Source of the DNA: Neurospora tetraspora
Lineage: Eukaryota; Ascomycota; Sordariomycetes; Sordariales; Sordariaceae
NCBI RefSeq assembly: GCF_033439725.1
Contig: NW_026944387.1
Coordinates: forward strand, 3,038,001-3,102,000
Direction of reading: 5' to 3'
Length of the DNA stretch: 64,000 bases
Shown: piece by piece, positions 23,390 through 35,161 of the stretch
Layout: every line of letters starts with the position of its first letter
How positions within the stretch are numbered: position 1 is the first letter of the stretch
Position numbers and translations under genes: made by a program
The notes under the pieces: model-generated
Database searches by the model: none
The model's input: the letters and a program-made list of their open reading frames with translations, nothing else
Told to the model about the DNA's origin: nothing

Positions 23390-26161
23390 CCCAATAAAAA
23401 TACCGTGCCCGTCATCCCGTAGAACACTACTGCTCCGGTTGTTTCTCAACTTTGAAACATCGCCGCAAGTCTATATCACAACGGCCACCGCGTCTTCCAT
23501 CATTACGGTGTAGGTATCAGTCACCCCCCCTCCTTTTACATCGCACTAACTTCCAAACCCCGGGATTTATCATACATGGAAGGGCCGCGTTGACGCTAAC
23601 CAGAGTATTGCAGATGAATCAAAACAAATAAAAGGTGTTTTGCCCGTTATACCAAAGGCAGGTGGGCACTAACAACGCTGCAAGCTTGCGCGTGACACGG
23701 TGACACTCCGTCATAGCTGTGCTCTCAAAGGACGGATTCCTCTTGGAAGAGATATGGGCTCAGGAGAAGGGCTGCCTGATCTGCCCAATAACCTGGCTCA
23801 GAAGCCGTGAACTGGCTTTCAGAAATTGTGTGACCGAGACAGCCAATATGTCAACATCTAACCGCAAGAAATTCGGGGGTGTCTTGCGCCGATACTGTTC
23901 GACTCGTTGCTGGTCCCCGAAAGGGTCACGCAACTGACGGATACTGTACAATGGAACCCTCCGCTTAATCGGACCGGAAGACAGTCGAGTATTGCGGGGG
24001 GTTGGATCGTTCTGAACCTACAAGTCCGTCCAGATCACGATCACGATCACCAATTCATGCGACCTTCCAGAAAAGTCGGTTTTGCGTAGATCCATTGCGA
24101 CAACGAGACACAGGACGACGGAATCCCGCTTTATTCCATTGCTGCATATGTGCTGAGAGCCAAACAACGACACGTGGTCGTTCCCAACAGTGAGTGTACA
24201 AGGCAATGGAACGTCACACAGCCTTAAACAAGGCGCATATGATGAAGCTCTGTCGCAAAACGGTCAGCCATCTTGTCGAGGATCTCAAAACTTCCCCGCC
24301 ACTCCGGGTTTAGCGTATCATTTGGAAGTTCAAAATCTTCCGCGCAGCGTACACTTGTCCGAAATGCAACTGCCGCACAATAGCCTTCGCCGCCTTGATA
24401 CCCATATGACCGGTTCCTTTAGGTCTCATGATCTGAATATAATACACCCCTCATCAGCATGTGATGACCAACGACGGCAATCAATACCTTTGCAACAAAA
24501 AGCAGACAAGACGAAATGTGAAGCTTGAGACGCAAGCAAGCACCCTCTTGCGGTTGATAGTAACAACCCTGCTCTGGCATGAATCACCTGTCAGACCCGA
24601 GAAGAGCAATGGATTGGTAAAACGGCCAGGACTCGGACACTCAAGACACACCCACCACTTGGAGTTTCATCCTAGTATGCATGACGCACCGTCTGCCCGC
24701 CTCAGTGAGGCTCTCGCCAGCCTTCATGTCTAGCATCGTGCCGGCATTTTGATCCTGGTTTGTGGCAAGTCACTTCAACCGACTAGTTGAGCAACAAAAG
24801 TGGAAGCTCTCCTTCTTCAACCGTGCAACGCTAAAACCCCGCGGCATCATGCATCAGATTCTCGAACGTTACGAATCAACAACCACATATTGATGTTGTC
24901 AGACCAGCACCAACAATGGCGGTTTTTCAATTTGGACACCGCCATGCAAAGCGCCATTGCCTCGGAATAGGCTGAGTTGGAGGGTCGTTCCCTCGCAGTG
25001 CTGGGCTAGTTGATATCTGCATACTCGTCCAGAGGGTGCATTCCATTTTGTACACACCCCCTACTGATCTGTTAGCCACCTTGAAAGGATCACTTTCTAA
25101 CGGTTGATCTTAGCGTATGCCGCGACTTTCCAGCGTCACTAGGTTGATACAAACTCAGCGTCTCTACTGCATAAACTCATCCTAGAGCTGGAGTAGAGGC
25201 TAGTGATGATGAGCCACGGCTGCGTTTTGTTCCTGCATAGGTAACCTTGGGAGACCTTGGTCCTCAGATTCTCCATCCGCCCACTCAATGATCAACTGGT
25301 GGTCCACTTACATACGTTAGTTAAGCTTCCATCCCACATCCTACCTCTCATGTATAGCAAGTTCCCCAAATTCACCTTCCTTCTCAGACAACGATAACGG
25401 CAATAACTGCGGGCATATGTTTGTGGGGTGGTCACATCCATTTTCCAATATGCTTCTTGTGTCTCCTCATCAATCGTCTTATTGAAGTTTACGATTTCGG
25501 GGTCCTGCTGTCATACCTGCTGTTGTCAACGCTTGGTCTCTTAGGTTCACCAACTCATTGCCCACATTGTGGACTTGGCAGTACCCACAAGACATATTAT
25601 CTTCCCAGTGCCGGCATTCCAACCCCCTCTTCAACGGATATTCTCAACTTGGTCTGGACAGCGCATGCTCATGGGTCATACCGAGATAAATGTTCGCTCT
25701 TCTGTGTCTCCTCTTCGTTTCCCCTCGTGATGGGGAGGTACATAGGCCAACGTTGAGGCCCGTCTTAGGTCAGGTTGCATGCAGACTTATAAGACGATAC
25801 GACACTTGCTGGTGCATTTGTCCAGAAGGAGGTCGGGACATTGGATTCTTAATTTACTCTTCCGGTGTTTCTCTGAGCCTTATGGGTGCGAGGTTGTGGA
25901 TATGTCTTGTTCTCCAAGATGCTACCGTAGCTCTCCCGCAGTCACGGCATGTGCATCGACATCATGCACGAGGTTACAATGCTCGTGCTGACCTCGATGG
26001 TCAAGCTTGCCCGGTTGGAGACAGATACTACAACCACCTTGATTAACAAACTTCCAGATCTAACTCTCTCCCATGTCTGAAGTCGAGCCCCCTCCATGGC
26101 CGTCAAACCATAGCAACTCTATGTTCACCTGTCCTCGTCACATTCTGGTTCAGGCCACCTA
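23390..26161. other. Intergenic, 2.8 kb
   Basis: No supported gene. Frames of 60 to 118 codons (for example 25421-25756 and 25690-26046, both +) have no recognisable domain. The right edge abuts the hAT-type MITE. Confidence 0.5.
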
Positions 26162-26169
26162 GGTTGGAG
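26162..26169. repeat. Target-site duplication, left copy (GGTTGGAG)
   Basis: Eight bases immediately left of the MITE, identical to those at 26512-26519. Confidence 0.88.
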
Positions 26170-26511
26170 CAGTGCTGCACACAAGCCAAGTCGTATACAA
26201 GTCAAGCCAAGTCAGCTTGTTGGGAGGCAAGTCAAGTCGCCCGAAAGCCTGTTCAAGTTAATTCAAGTCCAGAAGCTGACTTGACTTGTTGGACTTGTTT
26301 CTCCAAGGCACGGACATATATGTACTAAAATATCCCCGACTGTAGGTATCTGGAGGGGGGTGCATATTGGTCTGGTACAGGTATTGACGCAAGCAAGTTA
26401 ATAAGCCAAGTTAAATCCGAGGTCAAAACAAGTCAAGTACACGCTTGTTTTTTTACAAACAAGTTAAATTAGACCCCCGACTTGATTTGACTTCACTTGT
26501 GTGCAGCACTG
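26170..26511. mobile_element. Non-autonomous hAT-type MITE, 342 bp
   Basis: The element has perfect 16-bp terminal inverted repeats, CAGTGCTGCACACAAG at 26170-26185 and its reverse complement at 26496-26511. It is flanked on both sides by the identical 8-bp sequence GGTTGGAG. An 8-bp target duplication and ends starting CAGTG are characteristic of hAT elements. The inside carries no coding frame. It carries many copies of AAGTCAAG/CTTGACTT-like words in both orientations near both ends, as expected of subterminal transposase-binding sites. Intact ends and intact target duplication indicate a fairly recent insertion. The mobilising transposase is not in this window. Confidence 0.9.
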
Positions 26512-26519
26512 GGTTGGAG
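26512..26519. repeat. Target-site duplication, right copy (GGTTGGAG)
   Basis: Eight bases immediately right of the MITE, identical to those at 26162-26169. Confidence 0.88.
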
Positions 26520-26863
26520 AACCAGGCATCGAGGGTTGATTTTGTTTGTCACGATATGAACTGGCAGCTCCTTGTGACTAATAACCTAGTCCCGTCATCC
26601 CCCCAAGCTCGTGTCGACTGATATCATCTCAGGTCTTCCTTTTTCTATAACATCTAGGTTGTGTCCGTCCACTCTCACGAACCCCTAACTTGCAGCTCTC
26701 CCGCATTTGCCAAACCAGGACAGCCCCTTCTGCCTGCATTAGTACTTTCGAAACGCACGTCAGTAGCTCCGCAAGCATCGGACAACTTCTCCTTCAATTT
26801 ATCGGTCATTCTCTCTTTGGTCCGCCCTTCACCTTTCCGAGGCCCCCCATAGTCTTTTCCGCG
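26520..26863. promoter_or_regulatory. Upstream region of glutaminase gene
   Basis: 344 bases between the MITE and the glutaminase start codon. The insertion therefore sits about 350 bp upstream of a secreted nitrogen-acquisition gene, within promoter range. No specific factor site is claimed. Confidence 0.4.
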
Positions 26864-29358
26864 ATGTGGTCTCCGAAAATTGCGGCCATTGTGGCTGCAA
26901 TATGTTGCGGAATGGCTACTGTGCATGCCTCAACTTATAAACCGGCGAGACCCCCAGCGGTACCGTTGGCAGTGCGGACACCGTATTTGAACTCGTGGCT
27001 ACAATGTGAGCCTGAGTGCTTGCTTCCGGATAACTGGCCACGACACTGGACGTAAGTGTCAGCCATCCGCTGATTTGGCGTTTCTATCACCGACTAATGA
27101 AACTTTGCCTTTGTGTAGTACACAGATCCTGGGCTGGCAGGGCCTGATCGCAGTCGATGGGAAGGTGTTCAACTGGATGGGGAAAGCCTCTCAGAATCCG
27201 GTCGTCAAGCAACTGTCCTTGGAGTATACGTCAACAAAGAGCATATTCGTCTTTGACGTGGACGGCAAGGTCAACCTCACCGTCACCTTTTTATCTCCGG
27301 TGTTCGCAGATGATCTTTCCAGGCAATCGCAGCAGTTTTCGTATATCTCTGCAAAGGCCAAATCTGCAGATGGGGGGACACATGATGTCCGGCTATATAT
27401 GGATGTTTCTGGAGGTTGGTGCCAAATCCATATCTCATCATTTCCGTGCCGCCGATGTGGTTGCCTGTCGAGCTAATGATGACCCCAAGAATGGGCAAGC
27501 GGCGACCTCTCCCAGAAGATCACTTGGGCTCACGACAAAACCAACAAGCTTGATTACCATGCATTCGAACGGACCGAGCAAGTCGAGTACGGCGAGAATG
27601 GCGAGATCGCAGCTTGGGGGAGATGGTATTTTACTACTGGTTCCGACAGTGGCGTAAGTACAATCATTTGGTCAAGCTGGAGAATTAAAGTGAAGTGGAA
27701 TCTACGGTTAACTAACATTTTCATGCAGCTGAGTTGGCAAATAGGCTCTGACCAAGTCGTACGAAGTCAGTTTGCAAGCAACCAAACACTAGCTAATACC
27801 GTAGACGACACTTTCAGAGCTGTTCAAGATAACTGGTGAGTTTCCGGTTACATGATGGAACTCTGGTGTTACGAACCACAACTGACCATCTTAGGCCGGT
27901 GTTCGGATTCTCTCATGACCTTGGCAACGTTGGAAGTACCGATATAGAACGGCTTTTTACGTTGGGCTTGATCCAAGACAATGTTATCCACTTCGCAGGC
28001 ATCAACAAAACCCTCGATGCAGTCCCTGGACTGTGGCAGTCCTACTTCAACCACGATGACCAACAGGCCATCGGCGCATTTTACGATGACTACCAGTATT
28101 CAACGACTCACAGCAACGAACTAGATAATAGGATTCAGCAGGACTCAGTCAAGGCGGGTGGCCAGGACTACGCGACCATTACAACCCTAGCAGTTCGCCA
28201 AAGCTTTGGGGCACTTCAGTTCGGCGGCACGCCCTCAAAGCCCTACATCTTCTTGAAAGAAATCAGCTCGAACAGCGACATCCAAACGGTTGATGTCATA
28301 TTTCCGGCATACCCTATTCTGCTGTACCTGAATGCGACACTCGCAAGGTACCTGCTTGATCCCTTGTTCGAGAACCAGGAGAGCGGAGCGTACCCGAACA
28401 AATGGGCCGAGCACGATCTGGGAACTTTTCCTGTTGCGAAGGGTTATCCATCTGGCAATGACGAGCCAATGCCGTTGGAGGAGTGCGGAAACATGGTCAT
28501 CATGACGCTGGCCTACGCCGAGCGCACGGGCGACACCAGCTATCTCGAGAAACACTACCCGATACTCTCGCAATGGGCAGAGTTCCTGGTCGAGGACTCA
28601 CTGATCCCATCTAACCAGCTCAGCACGGACGACTTTGCCGGGACTTTGGCGTATGTTTACATTCTGTTTAACTTTGGATAACTCCAACTGACAGATTTTT
28701 GTCTAGGAATCAAACAAACTTGGCCATAAAAGGCATCATTGGCCTCAAGGCCATGAGTAGAATTGCCAACCTAACTTCCAACAACGATAACTGGGGTGCC
28801 ATCGCAGATCAGTACTTGGAGCAATGGAAGGTTCTAGCCATCAACAATGATACCGACCTTCCGCACACGACTTTGAGCTATGGTGACAAAAACAGCCATG
28901 GTGAGGACATTTCCCTCCTTTCGCTTTGTTTACTTGCTCCCTGATGTGTCTCATGTAACCTCTTTTCGCAAGATCCAGCACTCTAACAAAGAACAACAGG
29001 TCTTCTCTACAACATCTACGCAGATAAGCTTTTGGACCTCAACTTTGTCGACCAGTCGATTTTCGACATGCAGTCCAAATTTTACCAAAGCATTGCGCTT
29101 AAGTACGCGGTCCCGCTTGATACACGCCACACCTGGACCAAGTCAGACTGGATGATGTTTGCAGCGGCAGTTGCCGGCCCAGACACCAAGGCACTGCTCA
29201 TCAATAAGCTCGCAAATTGGGTCGGCAACACGACAACGAATCGAGCCATGACAGATCTGTATGATGCAGAGACGGGTGGGTATCCGCAGAACGGACCGAC
29301 GTTTGTGGCCAGGCCTGTCGTAGGCGGAACATTTGCATTGTTGGCACTGCCTTCCTGA
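26864..29358 (+). CDS. Secreted glutaminase, GtaA family
   Basis: Predicted seven exons are 26864-27051, 27119-27414, 27490-27653, 27729-27835, 27895-28650, 28707-28900 and 29000-29358, giving 687 aa. The start is the ATG of MWSPKIAAIVAAICCGMATV, a clear signal peptide. Family-typical segments follow in order: PLAVRTPYLNSWL, GWQGLIAVDGKVFNWMG, VDGKVNLTVTFLSPV, DVRLYMDVSGEWASGD (restored by splicing), TVDDTFRAVQDNWPVFGFSH, FLKEISSNSDIQTVDVIFPA, ERTGDTSYLEKHYPILSQWA, and NGPTFVARPVVGGTFALLA at the end. Length and order match fungal glutaminase A, which converts extracellular glutamine to glutamate and ammonia. All six introns (56 to 99 nt) preserve frame. The fourth coding junction uses a 75-nt in-frame, stop-free intron. 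Nitrogen regulation is expected for such genes but is not demonstrated here. Confidence 0.93.
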
Positions 29359-30700
29359 AGGGCCGAGATGAGAGTATGGAAAGAGCTCTGTTCTTGATGA
29401 GTATTATGAAGATACACTCGATCATGAACAGGATGGCAAGAATTGCGGGTTTGGTTTATTATACTTGGGCCTATCAAGTAGGGTCGAGACACACGAGGAA
29501 GGGAATCGGAAAATATGAGATATGTACCTTGATCTCGTGGAAGGTTAGATGTTTGTATAAACAACCCTTCGGGTGGCTGCCCCAAACTGTCCCATCACAT
29601 CAGATCACTGTCCATCGCAGACATAAGCTGAGACAACATAGATAGCACTTGCCATGGTGAACATTTTACAGATCTGGTGACCCGTAGAAACTACAGACCA
29701 CTGCAGGTGCCCTCATGGCATTACGTAGGTGATTGTTGATCAGGCCCTGGCCATCCTAGCTCGGCCGGCACGACTGGGTGTCTGACATTCTCTGTAATCG
29801 GTTCCCCTCTTCTCAGCAAGCAACATGGAGGCAGTAACAAACATGTTCCATGAAGATCGGTTTGGTTTTTATTCCGCACAAGTGAGATGGCGAACGCTCA
29901 AAGAGATTGGAAAATTGAGGGGCGGGGAAGGTGTGAAACAATGCGGTTGCCCATCGCGGGTCTCATGAATAGCTGATGGCCATCGTTAACGCTGATAGTA
30001 GACATGATGAGCGAAGAGTGACGGTTTCGACTTTCGAGCAGGAGTAGGAGGGCACTCCAAGACCGGAAAAGGAAAGACGAAGTCACTTGGATCTCCAACA
30101 GCACCCTATAAGATAGCGCAGCGCATGGACCATGTGGTATCGAAGCGACAGTTGTGCACGGACTCCCGGTTGAGCCTATGTGGTTAAGAGTGACTACCTA
30201 GAGGTACCTCTGCCCTTGGTCACTGACAGACACCGCCTCACAAAGGTACTGCAGTCCCGGCAGGCAATGCTGCACCTCGACTGCCGCACTGCGTAGCTCC
30301 AAGTGTCCCACCTGTCCCACCTCCAGAAGTTGATGGTCCCGCCTCTTGACCCCATCTTCCCGTCTGCGTCGCCCCTCCTCCACCTATTCTTCTAAGTGCA
30401 ACTGTGCAAGTGAGAACACCAGATAACGCGGGCACCTTAACAAGCACTCCAATACCGTACCTTTGTCGTGCATCCACAGGCTTCCATCGACGTCCTGCAT
30501 CACCTTAGCCGCCCCGTCTTCGACGTTCCGCGACCATCATAAGCGAACGACAGGCTTGCGACCGACAACCAGCAGAATCCAGCGAGACTGAAAGGGTCTA
30601 TAACACCTGGCGATCGATCGATCCATTTGTGAATTATAACGGCCTCGAGAAGAGCCAGCGGTTGAGCGCATAGCAAAGAGCTCGACTTCGAACTGCAGCC
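29359..30700. other. Intergenic, 1.3 kb
   Basis: Presumed 3' UTR of the glutaminase gene and promoter/5' UTR of the Igo1 gene. Around 30300-30320 a short tandem of GTCCCACCT units occurs. No gene is supported. Confidence 0.5.
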
Positions 30701-31407
30701 ATGAATCCCCACCAGGCAAAGAAGGTTGACATTCAGGTAAGTTGACATCATCCGCCAGTGCAGCAACAACACCATCAGACCACTTCAGCCGGGCGCAATT
30801 GGGCTCGGAAGACACCACCCAACCCCGACACCATCAACGACACCATGAAGCATTGCGGGCTCCCAGCACAACGCAACAACTCGCAACACTCGCGCCATGG
30901 GTACCGGCGCTGACGATTCTCCAAATCTTACAGTCGCTCTCCCCCGAGGAACAACGCCTCTTCCGTCTGTACGGAAAGCTGCCCAGCCGCAGCGATCATT
31001 TCGCCAAACATCTCAAGGAGCGCAAGTACTTTGACAGCGGCGACTATGCCATGAGCAAGGCTGGCAAGGGCGACGGTGTCGACACGGGCTCAGTAGGCAG
31101 CCAGCACCCCGTCCCCGAGAACATTCCCCATCTGACGAGCCCCGGCGGCGGTATCAACGGTGCCAGCGGCCTGGCGCAAGCCCATCACGTTGTTCATCAG
31201 CACAGCAACATGGGTCCTCAAGCCGGCAGCCCTGTCAAGGAAAGCAGCTACCTTAGCCGCGGGCTCAGCGCCGAGGAACTCGAAACTCTCAACAGCAGCG
31301 AACACAATGCGGGGGCCGGACAACAGCAACAGCAAGAGCAAGCCGCCGCCGACGCCATCTCAGCCGCGCCTGCTAACCAGCAAGAGCCCATCCCTATCCG
31401 ACAATAA
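30701..31407 (+). CDS. igo1: Endosulfine/ARPP-19 family protein (Igo1-like)
   Basis: Predicted exons are 30701-30736 and 30934-31407 (intron 197 nt), 169 aa. The hallmark endosulfine core is SPEEQRLFRLYGKLP, then AKHLKERKYFDSGDYAMSKA. In FDSGDY, Ser47 is the position phosphorylated by Greatwall/Rim15 in characterised homologues. That modification turns the protein into an inhibitor of PP2A-B55, promoting quiescence and mRNA protection in yeast. The 12-residue first exon (MNPHQAKKVDIQ) is needed to give the family's N-terminus. An alternative ATG inside the intron would yield an unrelated Thr/Ala/His-rich leader. The C-terminal half is low complexity, with Gly, Ser, His and a glutamine run. 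It converges with the MYG1 gene. Confidence 0.93.
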
Positions 31408-31997
31408 ACATCCAGAGAAACAATGCGCATGGCGTTCGACGGAGGTTCCGCCTCCTCGAAACGATCTGCCGAGCATCTCGTTCTACCGTGTATTCAAGAA
31501 CACTCACCAGCACACGGCATTTAAGCAGTTACGCACAGCATGGGTATGAGATTACGTTTTGGGGGTTGTGGCGTTGGGTTTGATGTTATTCAATGTAAGG
31601 TTCTTTTGTTCGAATGAGATATGAATGGGTTAGGGTTTTGTGATCTATGTTTCCAGTGGTTTGGTCGAGTCGAGTCTATCCTTTAGCAGGACAGCGCGTG
31701 TTGCTTTGAAGTCTATCTTCAGTGTCAATGTTCATAAGGACACAAATGGGATGTATCTCAGTGCCCAGCCGGCAGAGCATCTTATCTACGCTAAGTGCCT
31801 TTACTGGAGCCTTGACGAAGGTCATGCAGCCGGTCAACAACGTGAACACGAGCGAATATGCTCTCAAGGTATGGACTGATGGTGATGAACATGAAGACGA
31901 TGATGCAACAATTTTCCCTTAACCAGCGGGAGGAATGTCAAGTGCTTTTCTAACAAACGCCGACGAGCTTGCCAATCTTCATAGCAGCGCTGGATTC
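31408..31997. other. Convergent intergenic region
   Basis: 590 bases between the 3' ends of the Igo1 gene (plus) and the MYG1 gene (minus). Probable 3' UTRs. No other feature is seen. Confidence 0.5.
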
Positions 31998-33098
31998 CTA
32001 CTCCAGAGCCTTCTTCGCCATGGCCAACGCACCATCGAAGGTCTTGTTGCCTCCAATGAAACCGGCCGCGTGAATGAAAACGCCACCCTGGATACCCGTG
32101 ATCTCATCGAGCTTCTCATCGCGGAAGCCTCTCCAAGCCTCGGGCAGGGGCTTGCGGCTCTGGAAGGAGTCGCCAGTCTCAGGCACGCACTGCACTCTCC
32201 ACTTGGCGTCGGGTGTAGGCTTCTCGGGGTACAGGACATAGAGAACCTTCTGGACGCCCTCTCCCTCTTCCTCCTCCAGGGTGTAGAGATGATCCTTCCA
32301 AGGGGCCGACTGACCCTTCAAGACAAGGATTCTGCCCTCCGCATCGTACTCCTTGCGCGCCTTGTAGGCCGTCTCGACGACATCCCTGGCCGGTAGCCAA
32401 GCCTTGGTGTAGTAGTCGAGAGCGCGGTCGAACTCCTCGCCGATACGCTGGCTGGCCTGCTCGAACCTGCCGTCTTCCTCCGCTTGGGCGGCCACAGGGT
32501 CCGAGGGGACGGGATCGTTCCAGTTGCCATTGAAGCGGCCGACCATGGCACCGAGGGTGAAGCCACCGTTAGAGAAGCGCTTCTCAATGCCGGCAGCCTT
32601 GAGAGCATCGGAATCGTAGACGCTGATGCCGTTGTCGTGGGCGTCGAGGGCCTCGACGAAGCTGTCGTACAACTTGTTCCAGATCAAGCCAATCTTGTCG
32701 CTGTCCTCCGCAGGGGTGTCGGGCAGGCTGCGCGAGATGATGCCCTTGCCAAAGTGCATGTAGACGAGACCGGCGCTGCTGAGCTTGGTCTGGTGGTCGG
32801 GGAAGGTGGTGGTGAAGGTGCGCTGGTGGTGGTCGTAGCGGTCGCGGGCGGGCTCGTACTCGCCACCAACATCGACGACGATGTCGCAGGTCTCAAGAAG
32901 CGCAGGGTCGCGGGTGCGAACCAGGCGGGCGCCGGTGTACTTGGGGACATGCTGGCGAAGCATGTAGACGGCCAGAGCCTCATCGGCGTGGAAGTGGCCG
33001 TTGTGGGTGCCGATGGTGAGGGCACCGCCATCGGTCTTGATGCGCTTCGCTGCGTTTTCGGCCATTGTTCTGAGAAATGCTAGTGGACGAGTGAACAT
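31998..33098 (-). CDS. myg1: MYG1/UPF0160 metal-dependent hydrolase (exonuclease)
   Basis: A single-exon model of 366 aa. The family's metal-binding motifs are present: GTHNGHFHADEALA (His32, His35, His37, Asp39) and RYDHHQR (residues 87-93), a DHH-like signature. The rest matches the expected length, including FSNGGFTLGAMVGRFN and, near the end, GIQGGVFIHAAGFIGG. Animal and yeast homologues are 3'-5' RNA exonucleases acting in nucleus and mitochondrion. Two in-frame ATGs are close together. The upper one (33098) adds MFTRPLAFLRT, a short arginine-containing amphipathic leader that looks like a mitochondrial presequence. The lower one (33065) starts MAENAAKRIKTD, which looks like a nuclear or cytosolic form. 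The open frame extends further up, but only from a TTG. Confidence 0.95.
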   Translation of the reverse strand: MFTRPLAFLRTMAENAAKRIKTDGGALTIGTHNGHFHADEALAVYMLRQHVPKYTGARLVRTRDPALLETCDIVVDVGGEYEPARDRYDHHQRTFTTTFPDHQTKLSSAGLVYMHFGKGIISRSLPDTPAEDSDKIGLIWNKLYDSFVEALDAHDNGISVYDSDALKAAGIEKRFSNGGFTLGAMVGRFNGNWNDPVPSDPVAAQAEEDGRFEQASQRIGEEFDRALDYYTKAWLPARDVVETAYKARKEYDAEGRILVLKGQSAPWKDHLYTLEEEEGEGVQKVLYVLYPEKPTPDAKWRVQCVPETGDSFQSRKPLPEAWRGFRDEKLDEITGIQGGVFIHAAGFIGGNKTFDGALAMAKKALE

Positions 33099-33900
33099 AA
33101 ACCCTTTGGAAGAGAATTTCGGTGTCAAGAGGTTGAAGGTAAAACTTGGGTTGGATGGATGGAAGAAAACTTATTTTCCCCCCCACTGACAACAACAGCC
33201 TGACTTGTACACAGCTCCATTTGATACTTTCACTACACTAGGGCGCTATCGATTAGATCGAGGATGGGATAGCCCCTGGCCTGGCCCCTGGCCTGGCCCA
33301 AGGGACATTTTATGCAGCCCAGCTAGCCTGACAGGCGAGCAAAGAGTGCAGCCAACCGTCTCAACTTTGTCACTATGCAAAGCATTCTGTTAGTGTTAAG
33401 CATCCATACGCAGTGTGTCAGCAGACAAATCCGCCTCCATCTAACGCGCGTCCATCATCAGTGACATGCTTCTAAAGGGAGGCCATACGCACTGATCCGC
33501 ATCCTGGCAGGCAGCTGAAAACGGCAAGAGGACGCCAGGGCGTTTCACGCTTTTTGTTGCGCGAGACGGAAGGCTGAAGAACACTCAGTGAAGGTACCTC
33601 CACACTAACAGCATCCTTGAGTGTACCAAGCGGTGCAGGCAACACTAGCATGGCTCGACACGCGATCCAACAAACGAGCCGCAGCCTTCGCTCGAACTGG
33701 CCATTTTCCCAAGATCCAAAATAACATTTTCCTTCGTCATTGATTGACCAAACCATCACTTCGACACTGCGCCACGGCTTATCCCGAAACCCAACCTTCC
33801 ACGCACCATCCTTCCCATTCTCACGACGCGCATTGTTAGACGATTACAAGCCGACACCAAGTAGTCATCATCACGATCCGTCATCCCTCTTTTCTCCAAG
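33099..33900. promoter_or_regulatory. Divergent promoter region, MYG1 and Iec3
   Basis: 802 bases between divergent start codons. It contains an imperfect tandem of CCCCTGGCCTGG near 33273-33299. Binding factors are unknown. Confidence 0.45.
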
Positions 33901-35161
33901 ATGGAGGTCGACCCGCGCGGCCGCACCGAGTTGAGCCACAGAGGAGGAGACGATGATTCTATCGACACGAGGATGGCCGACGACAAGCCGACCTATCGTT
34001 CGTGGAAAAAGAAGTATCGCAAGATGCGCATAACCTTTGATCAGAAGATGCATGAAGGCGAGGAGCTGTACAAAGCCGAGCAAAAGGCTCTAGCAACCGC
34101 CCGGCGACTAGCCATTCAGAAGGAGTAGGATTATCGAACTCTCCATCAATCTTGTCGGCATCCTATGCTAACCATTCATGTTCAAACGTAGCCGTCTTCT
34201 CGATCTCCTTCTCGACGTTAACAATTCCAACCAGATCCCACCAGAGAAGCGCTTCGATTTGAGCGTCGAGACACCTTCCGATAAAGAAGGCCTATACCTG
34301 GACATCGACAGGCCATCCACGCCCCCGGGCGGCATCCGGCCCTCGAAATCCTACAAGGGACTCCTCCAAGACGTGCCGCACATGCGGTTTTCCCAAGCAG
34401 CCGAGTGTTTCCCGGAGCTTCTCCGAGACCTCGAAGCCGGCCGCGACTCGCCAGCCGATCCCTTCCAGGGACAACCGCACCCACCTTCGTTTCTCACAGC
34501 GGACGATATCGACAACTACATCTGGGAGATTGACCAACGGTTGGCGAGGAAAGAGGCCAGCGAGACCGGTGTGCCGCCTCCTCCGGCCTTGCCTACCCTC
34601 GCGCCGGTCGCCCAGCCGAACAGCGCCGCCGCCAACGCGAGGGAGAGTGGACTGCTCGCCTCCCGGGACTTCCAGCTACGCAACCCGACATCTGTCTACA
34701 ACTGGCTGCGGAAACACGCGCCCAAGACATTCCTACAAGACACAGAGGCCCACGGGGACGACAACGACCACGGCGAGACTCGCGGCACCACCTCGGGTCG
34801 TGGCGGACGGGCTAAAGGTGAGCGTGGCGGTGCATCCGGGGGCCGTGGTGGTCGGGGCGACTCGAACTCGGCTCGCACAAAGAGGGGCGGTGCCAAGTCC
34901 GCCGCTGTTGCCGTTGAGGTGCCCGAATACTTGGACGAAGATAACAACTTCGAGGCGGTGACACCCAGTACAACGAAAGGCAAGCGGAAGCGGGTCGTGG
35001 ATGATGATCCGGGCTATAGGCCCAAGGGGGGCTCGAGTCGACCGACTAAGAAGAAGCGCAAGAGCGAAGGCGGCGGCGGGGAGGCTACGCCTACATCGGG
35101 TACTAAAAGGCCGCGGAAGAGCGCCGGAGCCAGTGGTGAAGCCTCAAAGGCTGATGATTAG
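33901..35161 (+). CDS. iec3: INO80 chromatin-remodelling complex subunit, Iec3-like
   Basis: Predicted exons are 33901-34124 and 34192-35161, 397 aa. Splicing joins SWKKKYRKMRITFDQKMHEG and ATARRLAIQK to DRLLDLLLDVNNS, which is the continuous coiled coil typical of the Ino80_Iec3 family. The donor is GTAGGA with a GCTAAC branch. A second conserved block, SFLTADDIDNYIWEIDQRLA, lies near residue 180. The C-terminal 170 residues are low complexity, with RGG-type repeats (GRGGRAKGERGGASGGRGGR) and basic lysine clusters that would serve as nuclear signals and may bind DNA or RNA. The role as a fungal-type INO80 subunit is inferred from the N-terminal domain. I have not excluded other complexes with similar coiled coils. 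Confidence 0.88.

Noticed and set aside
32484-33083. 199-codon plus-strand frame opposite MYG1
   Set aside because: Val/Gly/Asp-rich shadow of a GC-rich coding strand. The minus-strand gene explains the sequence fully.
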